A stretch of DNA of 64,000 nt from Ruminococcus flavefaciens (GCA_023667315.1 JAMPAI010000011.1:1-64000); one strand, 5' to 3'; positions 1 to 9,252 are shown, counted from the first letter of the stretch. A program made the numbers and translations. The notes: generated by a model from the letters alone, not told the origin.

Positions 1-5
1 TTTCT

Positions 6-28
6 CTATACGTTTTATCCCCGTATAG
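6..28. terminator. Short inverted repeat at the left edge, possible terminator
   Basis: CTATACG (6-12) is the inverse of CGTATAG (22-28) and is followed by a run of T from about 35. This could end a transcript entering from the left, or be an operator for the next gene. The stem is only 7 bp, so support is weak. Confidence 0.25.
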
Positions 29-53
29 TGTCAACTTTTTTTAGGGAAAGACA

Positions 54-1763
54 GTGCTTCTTTCCTTTATTGTTCCGGCACAAAATCTAAGCCATACACG
101 AACGTATGTTTTTCACTCAAAAGTGTACGGCAAGGAACGTTCTTTCCGCATTTCAGTGCCTTCCAATGCCCCGACAGGAGTGAAATTCAATCTTCTGTAT
201 GTATTGGATGCAGATTACCTGTTCGATGTGGCATCCTCGACAGCCATCTATATGCAAGCCTGCGACCTTATTCCGCCCACGGCGGTAGTTGCCATCGATT
301 ACGATCCTCCCGGAGACAAGATAAACAATATAGGCTGGAATGAGAATGATTTCTCACTGTATGAATCCGGACAAAATTTATATCGTTATATCAATGATGA
401 AATTGTTCCTTTTGTAGACTTGATTTTGCCATCTTCAGGTTTCCGAACCATAATGGGGCATTCTCATACCGCGAACTATCTTACCTACTATCTTCAGGCC
501 AACAACACGAACTTCCAATCCTATTTATTGATCTCTCCGGATCCTTGTTGGTGGCAAAGGATAGAAGACTCCATGCCAGTCGTTTCTATTGGGAGCGTTC
601 CATTTCCCAAGGATTTCACAGCCAAAGAAAAACAGCAAGAGGCCATAATCAGAATCATACAGCCCACCCAACAAGGTTCAATGCATGGCCAGATAGACCA
701 TCGTGGAAATTATCCGACACTATTTCCATTTCAGGAGGCTCCTCTGGAAGGTATGCACACCTATGATTCCTTATTGTGCGACGGATTGCAAAACACGGGA
801 TTCAAAGATGTCAAACTACTCAACGTTCCTTCTACCTATTGGGGCGTGATTCCCGACGGTATTCCTGTGGGATTGCGAAGTCTGTACGATCGCTATTGGA
901 ATATAGACAGCCTTGACCGGTTTGTCCATGCCTCCCGAATCAATAACCCGATAAATCCGCCTTCAGGCACAAACGTTTGGGATTTTTTTGAGAAACTCAA
1001 CCGGGAACATATCCAGAAGTACCACCAACCCCTTCGGCTGTCTTCTTCAATATGGGCATTCCCTCGCCGCGCCATAGAAAATAAAGATACCGTTTCTTTG
1101 AGGAAGTTATGGGAGTACTATACGCAGGTATTGTCTGTCTCTTTCCCAGAATCCGACGCTTTATCGGCAATGGGGTATCTGGGATGGTGGCAAAGCAAAG
1201 ACCAAGAAGCGATAGAATTTTATGAAAGGAAACTTGCGTTGGATGCATCTTCGGGAAAAGATTTTAACAATGATGTCTGGAGCGCAGACAACCTGTTAAT
1301 CGAAATGCTCTGCCAGACGGGTGATTTAAATCGGGCATGGGAGTTGCTGGAACAAGTGAAGTCCGTTACACCTTTGGGAGCCCGTGTAGCCGCTTGTTAT
1401 CAGCAGGGATTGATATCGGCCAGATTCAGATACCGGATGTGCGAGGGAATTCAACGACTTCAGGAAGCATTAGCCTATCCGGCAGAAATAAGAAGATGGA
1501 TCGGCTGCAATGCGGGCGCCTCGCCCGAAGTGGCGGAAATGGCTCTTGAATTTTTGAAACGGAATGCGGATTGCCGGGATTCAGCCAATACGTTGGTGCG
1601 GCTGACCAACCTTAAATACTCCCCTTATGCTCCTGCTTTCTATGAATCAAAGGCGTGTTTCTATACGGATGATACCAAAACCTACGGGAAATCGACTTGC
1701 AAACAGAAACGAAATAAACAGAAACAGCGCAGGAGTAGAAAAAACAAAAGCCTTGAGCGATGA
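54..1763 (+). CDS. Esterase-like alpha/beta-hydrolase with helical C-terminal region
   Basis: Predicted hydrolase of the putative esterase (esterase D/Fes-like) superfamily, 569 aa. The strand-turn VLDADYLFD (near residue 50) and the nucleophile elbow GHSHT (near residue 135) fit this fold; the usual GxSxG has its last Gly replaced by Thr. Residues of about 340-540 look like TPR-type helical repeats, and the last 25 residues are strongly basic. The GTG at 54 is the first start after an in-frame stop at 42 and follows AGGGA at 43-47. It leaves only a very short hydrophobic N-terminus (MLLSFIVPAQ) for export. The stop overlaps the next start as ATGA, so the two genes are coupled. Base composition is AT-richer than the region to the right. 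Substrate unknown. Confidence 0.7.
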   Translation: MLLSFIVPAQNLSHTRTYVFHSKVYGKERSFRISVPSNAPTGVKFNLLYVLDADYLFDVASSTAIYMQACDLIPPTAVVAIDYDPPGDKINNIGWNENDFSLYESGQNLYRYINDEIVPFVDLILPSSGFRTIMGHSHTANYLTYYLQANNTNFQSYLLISPDPCWWQRIEDSMPVVSIGSVPFPKDFTAKEKQQEAIIRIIQPTQQGSMHGQIDHRGNYPTLFPFQEAPLEGMHTYDSLLCDGLQNTGFKDVKLLNVPSTYWGVIPDGIPVGLRSLYDRYWNIDSLDRFVHASRINNPINPPSGTNVWDFFEKLNREHIQKYHQPLRLSSSIWAFPRRAIENKDTVSLRKLWEYYTQVLSVSFPESDALSAMGYLGWWQSKDQEAIEFYERKLALDASSGKDFNNDVWSADNLLIEMLCQTGDLNRAWELLEQVKSVTPLGARVAACYQQGLISARFRYRMCEGIQRLQEALAYPAEIRRWIGCNAGASPEVAEMALEFLKRNADCRDSANTLVRLTNLKYSPYAPAFYESKACFYTDDTKTYGKSTCKQKRNKQKQRRSRKNKSLER

Positions 1764-2617
1764 AAAGCAGACTATACTCGGCGTGCATGTGGGTACTTGG
1801 TGCATTGTTCGGCATGGGTAGTGCATATGGACAAAATCCATATTACCCCACGGCATCGTATCTTTGGCAAGAGACCACGTATGATACAGCCTTTGTGCAG
1901 GTGTTGTACAAGATGGAATTTTGGAACCAGTGGCATTCCGAACGGTATGAAGATTTGAGAATGTTGGAAATCGGTATGAATTACCGTAAGGATTATAGTT
2001 TACGTCTTGACATTCTTGACAGAAAGACAAAAGAATGTACAGAACGTTTTGAAACGCCTATGTTCAGGCTGGATTCTGCTGTTTATCCGTTTGAATGGTT
2101 TGTCGGAAAGAATAATTCGTGGAGTACATTTAGAACCATCTATGGGGGGCCTATTCTCCGTTGGCCAGAGAAAACACCCGACTTTACTTGGCAATTGCTG
2201 GACGAGGCTGATACGGTGGCAGGCTTCCTGTGTCAAAAGGCAAAAACCTTTCACGGTGGAAGAATCTATGAGGCTTATTATTGTTCGGACATTCCTGTAA
2301 GTGCCGGCCCTTATATATTCGGCGGTTTACCGGGACTGATACTGAAAATACAAGATACAGCAAGCCTTTATAAATGGGAGATTGCCGGGATGCAGCACGG
2401 GAAGTACCCGATTGCGGAGAAACAGTTTTTATTTCAGAAATCCAACAAAAAGAAAGCAACCGAAGTGATTTCTTTTATGTTCGCTCATCCATTCAAATTT
2501 TTGGTAGAGGTATTGCATATGGACTTGATGATTCAGGATGGAAAAGGCGGCGCATATAGTCCGGGTGAAAGAGAATTCGGTATCTCGTGGTTTTATGAAC
2601 CGATTGAAATAGAATAG
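1760..2617 (+). CDS. GLPGLI family secreted protein
   Basis: 285-residue member of the GLPGLI family (Porph_ging), found in Bacteroidetes and of unknown function. The diagnostic sequence FGGLPGLILKI is present near residue 190. An N-terminal signal peptide (hydrophobic stretch ending ...GSAYGQ near residue 25) predicts export. The ATG overlaps the stop of the preceding esterase-like gene (ATGA), so they are probably translated together and may act together at the cell envelope; that is inference. The gene is followed by repeats and hairpins. Confidence 0.88.
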   Translation: MKSRLYSACMWVLGALFGMGSAYGQNPYYPTASYLWQETTYDTAFVQVLYKMEFWNQWHSERYEDLRMLEIGMNYRKDYSLRLDILDRKTKECTERFETPMFRLDSAVYPFEWFVGKNNSWSTFRTIYGGPILRWPEKTPDFTWQLLDEADTVAGFLCQKAKTFHGGRIYEAYYCSDIPVSAGPYIFGGLPGLILKIQDTASLYKWEIAGMQHGKYPIAEKQFLFQKSNKKKATEVISFMFAHPFKFLVEVLHMDLMIQDGKGGAYSPGEREFGISWFYEPIEIE

Positions 2618-2860
2618 GTTGTTCATTTATCCAGTATCTTTAACTTCGTTGAAGATACTCCGCCTCGGCAAAGGGCAAACTATCGTTTGCCATGCTTTTG
2701 GGGGAAGCGGGTATCTTTAACTGCGTTGAAGATACTCCGCCTCGGCAAAAGGCAAACTATCGTTTGCCCAAGAGCAAAGGGGGCGGCGAACATCTTTAAC
2801 TTCGTTAAAATGCCCGCCGCCCCCTTTGCTCTTCAGGAAAAATAAATTTTTCCTTTGCTC

Positions 2861-2880
2861 TCGGCTTATTCGTATCTTTG
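2861..2880 (+). promoter_or_regulatory. Upstream TAnnTTTG promoter copy
   Basis: A 20-bp repeat ending in TATCTTTG (2873-2880), which fits the Bacteroidetes -7 element. It differs at one base from the copy at 2936-2955. It may be a second ridA promoter or a relic of duplication. Confidence 0.5.
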
Positions 2881-2935
2881 ACTGCGTCCTAGATACTTTG
2901 TCTCGGCAGAAAACAAGCAAGCTTGCTTTCTGCTC

Positions 2936-2955
2936 TCGACTTATTCGTATCTTTG
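2936..2955 (+). promoter_or_regulatory. ridA promoter (TATCTTTG)
   Basis: TATCTTTG at 2948-2955 matches the TAnnTTTG -7 element of Bacteroidetes primary-sigma promoters. A start about 4 nt downstream would give a leader of roughly 30 nt before the ridA ATG at 2990. Confidence 0.7.
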
Positions 2956-2989
2956 TAAGTTTTTGTAAACCCGTAAAAGTTATTTCATC

Positions 2990-3364
2990 ATGAAGAAAGT
3001 TATCGCCACTGCCAATGCTCCCAAGGCCATTGGCCCTTACAGCCAGGCCATCGAGGCCGGCAACCTGATTTTCGTTTCCGGACAGCTGCCCGTTGACCCC
3101 GCCACCGGCAAGGTTGCCGAAGGCATCACGGCTCAGACCGAACAATCGCTCAAGAACATCAAGGCCATTCTGGAAGAAGCCGGCTGCACCATGGACAACG
3201 TGGTGAAATGCACCTGCCTGCTCAGCACCATGGACGACTTCGCCGCCATGAACGAAGTGTATGGCAAGTTCTTTACCGGCAACTACCCGGCCCGCGCCGC
3301 CTTTGCCGTCAAGACCCTGCCCCTCGGCGTATCGGTAGAAATCGAAGCCATCGCCGCGAAATAG
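2990..3364 (+). CDS. ridA: RidA family enamine/imine deaminase
   Basis: 124-residue YjgF/YER057c/UK114 protein. RidA hydrolyses reactive 2-aminoacrylate-type enamines and imines released by PLP enzymes, protecting them from damage. The family pattern is clear: APKAIGPYSQAI at the N-terminus, then FVSGQLPVDPATGK, and PARAAFAVKTLPLGVSVEIEA at the C-terminus with the conserved Arg and Glu. Length is normal. It lies 2 nt upstream of the MeaB-RNase H start and is probably co-transcribed with it from the TATCTTTG promoter. Confidence 0.95.
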   Translation: MKKVIATANAPKAIGPYSQAIEAGNLIFVSGQLPVDPATGKVAEGITAQTEQSLKNIKAILEEAGCTMDNVVKCTCLLSTMDDFAAMNEVYGKFFTGNYPARAAFAVKTLPLGVSVEIEAIAAK

Positions 3365-3366
3365 TC

Positions 3367-5013
3367 ATGGATCATCAGCAACTGCTTCACGGCCCTTCCG
3401 CCCTTACCGAGCGGAAGGGCGTGGAGAAACCCTCTTCCATCAACCCGCGATTCCTGCAGAACCTTGCCCCCAGAAAACCTGCCGAACTGAGCGCAGACGA
3501 ATACGTGCAAGGCATCCTGAACGGGAACCGCACCCTTTTAAGCCAGGCCATCACCCTGATCGAGAGCACCCTGCCCCAACACCAACGCCTGGCACAGGAA
3601 ATCATAGCAGGATGCCTGCCCCATTCGGGAAATTCGTTCCGTCTGGGCATTACCGGTGTGCCGGGCGCCGGCAAAAGCACCTTTATCGAAGCCCTCGGCT
3701 CGTATCTGGTGCGCACCGGCCACAAACTGGCCGTACTGGCCATCGACCCCAGCAGCGAACGCTCCAAAGGCAGCGTGTTGGGCGACAAGACCCGCATGGA
3801 GGAACTCTCCGCCATGCCAAACGCCTTTATCCGCCCTTCCCCCTCGGCCGGTTCCCTGGGCGGAGTGGCGCGCAAGACCCGCGAATCGATCATTCTCTGC
3901 GAGGCGGCGGGATTCACCCATATCATCGTGGAAACCGTGGGTGTGGGCCAGTCTGAAACGGAGGCCTACAACATGGTGGATTATTTCCTGCTGCTGCAAT
4001 TGGCCAACCTGGGCGACGAGCTGCAGGGCATCAAGCGCGGCATCGTGGAGATGGCCGACGGCATCGCCATCAACAAGGCCGACGGCGACTTTATCCAAAA
4101 GGCTCAACTGGCGCAGCAACAGCTGCGCAACGCCATATCCCTTTTCCCCATCGGCCCTTCGGGGCTGATGCCCACCGTGGAGACCTGTTCGGCCAAGACC
4201 AAGGATGGCATCGACCGCGTGTGGAACCATATCCTCGAATTCGAGCAAAGCTGCCGGAAAAGCGGTGCCTTCGACAAACGGCGGCAGGAACAGTTGGGCA
4301 AGGTGTTCCAGAACACGATAGAAGAAGAACTGCGCGCGCATTTCTATCGCCGCGAAGGCATCGAGGAACAGCTGGAAGCCTTCCGCAGCAAAGTCTATGA
4401 ACGCCAGACCAGCCCCTATGTGGCCGCACAGAGCCTTATCGACCGTTACTTCAACGACCTTCAGGCAAAAAACGGCACCGCACCGAAAACGGCAGGTTCC
4501 GCACCGGGCACGCCTGCTCCCCAAACGGCCAAGGCTGTTCCCGTAACGGTAAACAACGTCAAGGAAACGGCGCGGCTCCAGAAGATAGCCCACCTCATTC
4601 CCCATTTCGAACACGCGCTGGCGGTGGACGCCGCCTGTGCCGGCAATCCGGGAAAGATGGAATACCAGGGCGTGCAGGTAAACAACGGCAAGGTAATCTT
4701 CAGGATGGGGCCTTTTCCCGATGGCACCAACAACATCGGCGAGTTCCTGGCCATCGTTCACGCGCTCAGTTTTCTCAACGCCCAGGGCTTTCCCGACACG
4801 CCCGTCTATTCAGACTCGGTAACGGGCATGGCCTGGGTGCGCAAGAAAAAGGCCAATACCAAGATAGCCGCCACCGCCCGCAACAAACCCTTGCTGGAAT
4901 TGGTGGCCAGGGCCGAGAAATGGTTGCAGACACATACCTACAGAAACCCGATCCTAAAATGGCAGACCGAGCGATGGGGCGAGGTTCCCGCCGATTTCGG
5001 ACGTAAGAAATAA
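3367..5013 (+). CDS. MeaB/ArgK-type GTPase fused to RNase HI
   Basis: 548-residue two-domain protein. Residues of about 45-370 form a MeaB/ArgK GTPase, the chaperone of adenosylcobalamin-dependent methylmalonyl-CoA mutase. Evidence is the P-loop GVPGAGKST near residue 97, the Asp motif AIDPSSERSKGS and the switch sequence ETVGVGQSE. An Ala/Pro/Thr-rich linker (about 375-400) leads to an RNase HI domain (about 415-548). This keeps the metal ligands: Asp421 in VDAACAGNPG, Glu in NNIGEFLAIV, Asp in YSDSVTGM and a last Asp in PADFGRKK. It resembles the RNase H of Bacteroides, which normally carries a viroplasmin-type N-terminus instead. The start at 3367, 2 nt after ridA, is preferred to upstream in-frame codons inside ridA. 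No mutase gene lies in the window. The fusion is continuous, with no sign of a frameshift. Confidence 0.9.
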   Translation: MDHQQLLHGPSALTERKGVEKPSSINPRFLQNLAPRKPAELSADEYVQGILNGNRTLLSQAITLIESTLPQHQRLAQEIIAGCLPHSGNSFRLGITGVPGAGKSTFIEALGSYLVRTGHKLAVLAIDPSSERSKGSVLGDKTRMEELSAMPNAFIRPSPSAGSLGGVARKTRESIILCEAAGFTHIIVETVGVGQSETEAYNMVDYFLLLQLANLGDELQGIKRGIVEMADGIAINKADGDFIQKAQLAQQQLRNAISLFPIGPSGLMPTVETCSAKTKDGIDRVWNHILEFEQSCRKSGAFDKRRQEQLGKVFQNTIEEELRAHFYRREGIEEQLEAFRSKVYERQTSPYVAAQSLIDRYFNDLQAKNGTAPKTAGSAPGTPAPQTAKAVPVTVNNVKETARLQKIAHLIPHFEHALAVDAACAGNPGKMEYQGVQVNNGKVIFRMGPFPDGTNNIGEFLAIVHALSFLNAQGFPDTPVYSDSVTGMAWVRKKKANTKIAATARNKPLLELVARAEKWLQTHTYRNPILKWQTERWGEVPADFGRKK

Positions 5014-5037
5014 AACACAATCATACAAAAGAATACA

Positions 5038-8000
5038 ATGGCAGGACAATGGCAGAATGCTTATCTTTTCGAGGTAAGCTGGGAAGTGTGTAACAAGGTG
5101 GGCGGAATCTACACGGTAGTGAGCACCAAGGTTCCCTCCATGCAGGAACGTTTCGGAAAGAACTATTTCGCCATAGGTCCCGACGTCTGGAAAGACAAGG
5201 ACAACCGCGACTTTATCGAAGACCGCCACCTGTTCGCCGACTGGCGCAAATACGCCGAAAGCAAGGGTATCTACTTCCGCATCGGATACTGGAACATAGC
5301 CGGCAAGCCCATGGCCATCATGGTGGATTACCGCTCGCTCATCGCCAAGAAAGACGAGATTCTGGCCGAGAACTGGCGCGACTACCGGCTCGACTCCATT
5401 TCCGGCCAATGGGACTACATCGAACCCGTGCTGTTCGGCTACGGGGCGGGCAAGGTGATCCAGAGTTTTTACGAATACCACGTATTTCCGCAAGAAAAGG
5501 TGTTCGCCCATTTTCACGAGTGGATGACCGGATCGGGCCTGCTCTATCTTAAGAAGAACCAGCCGCAGGTGGCCACCGTGTTCACGACCCACGCCACCGT
5601 ACTGGGCCGCTGCATCGCCGGCAACGGGCTGCCCCTGTACAGCGAGCTCAACAGCTATAACGCCGACGAACTCTCGAACCGTTTCGGAGTGCGCGCCAAG
5701 TTCTCGCTCGAGAAGCTCTCGGCCGTACACGCCGACTGCTTTACCGCCGTAAGCGAGATCACCCACAACGAATGCAAGGCCTTCTTAGGCCAGCCGGTAG
5801 GCGTGGTGACTCCCAACGGTTTCGACGACCATTTCGTGCCCGGCCAGTCTGAATTCGAAGTCAAGCGCAAGGCCGCCCGCGCCCGCCTGTTCAAGGTGGC
5901 GCAGGCCGTAACGGGACAAAAGGTGTCCGAAGACGCGATGTTCGTGATCAACAGCGGGCGCTACGAGTTCAAGAACAAGGGCATCGACCTGTTTATCGAC
6001 GCCCTGGCCAAACTGAACGCCGAACCCGGCCTCAAAAAAGAAGTGGTGGCCTTTATCTGCGTGCCGGCAGGACACGGCGGGGCGGCCGTAAGCCTCGACG
6101 CGGACAATCCGCATGCCGACGCACCGCAGTGCTGCACCCACTACCTGAACGAACCCGATTCCGACCCGATCCTGAACCGCCTCCGGCTGGCCGGACTGCA
6201 GAACCGCCCCGAAGACAATGTAAAGGTAATTTTCTTTCCCTGCTACCTGGACGGCGAAGACGGGGTGTTCAACCTTCCGTACTACGACCTGTTGATCGGC
6301 TTCGACGCCTCGGTGTTCCCCTCCTACTACGAACCCTGGGGCTACACGCCCATGGAAAGCATCGCGTTCAGCATTCCCACGCTCTCCACCTCGCTGGCGG
6401 GCTTCGGCCGCTGGGTACGCGATATGCAGCAGGCCTCCGAAGACGGGGTCTGCGTAATCGAACGCGACGACATCAACGCCGCCGAGACCGTGGCCGCCAT
6501 CGGCGCGTTCCTCAAGGACTTCGCCGCCGGCACCCGGCCTGAGCAAAGGCGCGAGGCCGCCTACAGGCTTTCCCGCTCCTTCCTGTGGAAACAGCTGGCG
6601 GACTATTACGACCAGGCCTACGCCAAGGCATCCGCCAAATGGGAAAGCCATCCCTCCCTGCTCGAGAAAGACATGCCCGCCAGCCAGCAGCAACTGGCCG
6701 GATTCGCATCCAACCAACCCCAGTGGCGCAAGATATTGGTAAACTACAGCCTGCCCGAAAAACTGGAAAAACTTCAAGTATTGGGCAACAACCTGTGGTG
6801 GTGCTGGGACACGCAGGCGCAAAACCTGTGGCGGCGCATCGACCCGCAGGCCTGGGATGCCTGCGGACACAACCCGCTGGCACTGCTGTCCTCGCTCAGC
6901 GCGGGGGCTTTGCAGCAGTTGCAGCAAGACGGGGAATTCCTGAACGAACTGCAAGAGGTCTATGCCCGTTTCGAAGCCTATATGGCGGAAGGAAAACGCA
7001 AACAGGGCCCCAAGGTGGCCTATTTCTGCATGGAATACGGCCTGCACGAAAGCCTTAAGATCTATTCCGGCGGCCTGGGCATCCTGGCCGGCGACTACAT
7101 GAAGGAAGCCAGCGACAAGAACGTGGACATGGTGGGCATCGGCCTGCTGTACCGCTACGGCTATTTCGAACAGCAGATAGACGGCAACGGCAACCAGAAC
7201 GCCCGCTACATCCCGCAGGTGTTCTCCAAGCTGCCGCTGCTGCCCGTGCGCGACGAGAACGGCCAGTGGCAAACCGTTACCGTGTCGCTGCCGGGGCGCA
7301 ACCTGCTGGCCAAGGTATGGCAGGTAAACGTGGGGCGTGTGCCGCTCTACCTGCTCGATACCGACATCGAGGGCAACACCGATTTCGACAAGAGCATCAC
7401 CCACCAGCTCTACGGCGGCGACTGGGAGAACCGCTTCAAGCAGGAAATGCTGCTGGGTATCGGCGGCATCCGCATGCTCAAGAAACTCGACATCGCCCCC
7501 GACGTGTTCCACTGCAACGAAGGCCACGGCGCGTTCACGCTTATGGAACGCCTGCGCCACTATGTGGAAAGCGAGCACTTAGGTTTCTGGCAGGCGCGCG
7601 AACTGGTGCGCGGTTCCTCGCTGTTCACCACCCATACACCCGTTCCGGCCGGACACGACGCCTTCGACGAAGACATCGTGCGCACCTATCTCGGCGCCTG
7701 GGCCTCGCGTATCGGCATCTCCTGGGAAGACTTCATGGCCTTGGGACGCATCGACAAGGAACATACCGGCGACAAGTTCTCGATGAGCCATCTGGCGGTG
7801 AACCTTTCCTCGGCCGTAAACGGGGTGAGCCGCATCCACGGCAGGGTGTCGCAGGAGATGTTCGCCCCCCTCTACCCCGGTTTCTACCCCGACGAAGTGC
7901 CCGTGGGCTACGTTACCAACGGCGTTCACCTGGACACCTGGGCTCATCCGGCATGGAAGGAACTCTTCCTGAAATATTTCGGAAAAGAATATAAAGACAA

Positions 8001-9252
8001 CGTTTCCGACGCTTCCAAGTGGCAGAAGATCTACGATGTGCCCGACACGGAACTGGCCGGCATACGGAGCGCACGCCGCGCAGAACTGATCGAGTTCGTA
8101 AAGAAACAGTTGCAGAAGGAATGGCCGCAGCGGGGCGAGAGTCCGCAAAACCTCGTCAAGGTGCTGGAACGGCTCGATGCGAACGCCCTCACCTTAGGTT
8201 TCGCCCGCCGCTTCGCCACCTACAAGCGGGCGCACCTGCTGTTCAAGAACCCGCAGCGGCTGCAACGCATCGTAAACGACCCGCAGCGTCCGGTGCAGTT
8301 TATCTTCGCGGGCAAGGCGCACCCGGCCGACCGCGCCGGCCAGGACCTGATACGCCGCATCATCGAACTCTCGCGTCAGGAAGAATTCCTGGGCAAGATC
8401 ATCTTCCTCGAGAACTACAACATCGACATAGCCAAGCACCTGGTGCAGGGCGTGGACATTTGGCTGAACACCCCCACCCGCAGCATGGAGGCCTCCGGCA
8501 CCAGCGGCGAAAAGGCGCTGATGAACGGAGTGGTCAACTTCAGCGTGCCCGACGGATGGTGGGCCGAAGGCTACCGTCCAGGCGCGGGCTGGGCGCTCAA
8601 GGAAGAGGCCACCTACGAGAACACCGGCTACCAGGACGAACTGGATGCCGAAACCATCTACTCGATGCTCGAAAGCGAGGTGATTCCCGCATTCTACGAT
8701 GCGCGCGGCGCCGGAAGCAACCCGGCCTGGCTCTCGTACGTGCGCAACAGCATCGCCCAGATCGCGCCCCACTACACGATGCGCCGCCAATTAGACGACT
8801 ACTACCGCCAATACTACCTGCCGCTGGCAAAAACGCATCAGAAACTGCAGGAAAACGACCGCCGCCTGCTTACCGACATGACCAAGTGGATTATCCGCAT
8901 GTCGGGCGCCTGGTCGGAAATCCGCGCCGTGTCTTACCAGTGCCGCGACTCCACGAACGAGCCCCTGCAGACGGGGCAGGCCAGCACCTTCGGCATCACC
9001 CTGGATATCGCCGGGCTGGATCCCGGGGAAATCGGCGTGGAAGTGGTGTTCGGGCACAAAGTGAACGACCGGGTGAACAAGCTGGAGAGCGTTTGTCCCA
9101 TGAAACTCGAATCCTCCGGTGACGGGCAGGCCACCTACACCGCCAGACTCGTGCTGGACGGTTCGGGGGTCTATGACTACGCCTTCCGCATTTTCCCGCA
9201 GAACGAGGAGTTTCCCAACCCCAACCGTTTCCGGATGATACGGTGGTTCTAA
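5038..9252 (+). CDS. Bifunctional glycogen synthase (GT3) and alpha-glucan phosphorylase (GT35)
   Basis: 1404-residue fusion. Residues of about 1-545 are a glycogen synthase of the eukaryote-like GT3 family: SWEVCNKVGGIYTVVSTK at the N-terminus and FPSYYEPWGYTPMESIAF with the conserved glutamates. It would extend alpha-1,4-glucan from a nucleotide-glucose donor. Residues of about 563-1404 are an alpha-glucan phosphorylase of the shorter bacterial type, starting with a DUF3417-like segment (LGNNLWWCWD). The PLP-binding lysine is about K1159 in EASGTSGEKALMNG. It would release glucose-1-phosphate. Synthesis and breakdown of storage glucan therefore sit on one chain. My recollection is that other Bacteroidales have a similar fusion, while Bacteroides species encode two proteins. 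Start ATG 5038 lies 24 nt after the previous gene. Confidence 0.93.
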   Translation: MAGQWQNAYLFEVSWEVCNKVGGIYTVVSTKVPSMQERFGKNYFAIGPDVWKDKDNRDFIEDRHLFADWRKYAESKGIYFRIGYWNIAGKPMAIMVDYRSLIAKKDEILAENWRDYRLDSISGQWDYIEPVLFGYGAGKVIQSFYEYHVFPQEKVFAHFHEWMTGSGLLYLKKNQPQVATVFTTHATVLGRCIAGNGLPLYSELNSYNADELSNRFGVRAKFSLEKLSAVHADCFTAVSEITHNECKAFLGQPVGVVTPNGFDDHFVPGQSEFEVKRKAARARLFKVAQAVTGQKVSEDAMFVINSGRYEFKNKGIDLFIDALAKLNAEPGLKKEVVAFICVPAGHGGAAVSLDADNPHADAPQCCTHYLNEPDSDPILNRLRLAGLQNRPEDNVKVIFFPCYLDGEDGVFNLPYYDLLIGFDASVFPSYYEPWGYTPMESIAFSIPTLSTSLAGFGRWVRDMQQASEDGVCVIERDDINAAETVAAIGAFLKDFAAGTRPEQRREAAYRLSRSFLWKQLADYYDQAYAKASAKWESHPSLLEKDMPASQQQLAGFASNQPQWRKILVNYSLPEKLEKLQVLGNNLWWCWDTQAQNLWRRIDPQAWDACGHNPLALLSSLSAGALQQLQQDGEFLNELQEVYARFEAYMAEGKRKQGPKVAYFCMEYGLHESLKIYSGGLGILAGDYMKEASDKNVDMVGIGLLYRYGYFEQQIDGNGNQNARYIPQVFSKLPLLPVRDENGQWQTVTVSLPGRNLLAKVWQVNVGRVPLYLLDTDIEGNTDFDKSITHQLYGGDWENRFKQEMLLGIGGIRMLKKLDIAPDVFHCNEGHGAFTLMERLRHYVESEHLGFWQARELVRGSSLFTTHTPVPAGHDAFDEDIVRTYLGAWASRIGISWEDFMALGRIDKEHTGDKFSMSHLAVNLSSAVNGVSRIHGRVSQEMFAPLYPGFYPDEVPVGYVTNGVHLDTWAHPAWKELFLKYFGKEYKDNVSDASKWQKIYDVPDTELAGIRSARRAELIEFVKKQLQKEWPQRGESPQNLVKVLERLDANALTLGFARRFATYKRAHLLFKNPQRLQRIVNDPQRPVQFIFAGKAHPADRAGQDLIRRIIELSRQEEFLGKIIFLENYNIDIAKHLVQGVDIWLNTPTRSMEASGTSGEKALMNGVVNFSVPDGWWAEGYRPGAGWALKEEATYENTGYQDELDAETIYSMLESEVIPAFYDARGAGSNPAWLSYVRNSIAQIAPHYTMRRQLDDYYRQYYLPLAKTHQKLQENDRRLLTDMTKWIIRMSGAWSEIRAVSYQCRDSTNEPLQTGQASTFGITLDIAGLDPGEIGVEVVFGHKVNDRVNKLESVCPMKLESSGDGQATYTARLVLDGSGVYDYAFRIFPQNEEFPNPNRFRMIRWF

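Larger units (their letters stand above)
2618..2989. repeat. Intergenic stack of hairpin and promoter-like repeats
   Basis: 372 bp with no gene. It holds repeated modules: GTATCTTtAAC...GTTgAAGATAC hairpins at 2634-2658 and 2711-2735, a diverged one at 2791-2812, and GGCAAAC/GTTTGCC hairpins at 2673-2691 and 2751-2768. A perfect 18-bp stem (2771-2788 with 2815-2832) encloses the third module. Two near-identical 20-bp direct repeats (2861-2880 and 2936-2955) end in the promoter element TATCTTTG. The array separates the GLPGLI gene from ridA. Confidence 0.85.

Noticed and set aside
1..53. A longer N-terminus for the first gene
   Set aside because: An in-frame stop at 42-44 precludes extension; a sequencing frameshift upstream cannot be excluded but there is no evidence for it.
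4429..4640. Possible frameshift or misassembly joining meaB and an RNase H gene
   Set aside because: The frame is continuous, the linker has native codon use and Ala/Pro/Thr composition of a true linker, and no internal start or promoter was seen before the RNase H part.
5785..7578. 597-residue minus-strand frame within the glycogen gene
   Set aside because: An antisense shadow of a GC-rich gene; the composition is rich in Val/His/Gln/Gly without domains, and the plus strand encodes clear GT3/GT35 motifs.
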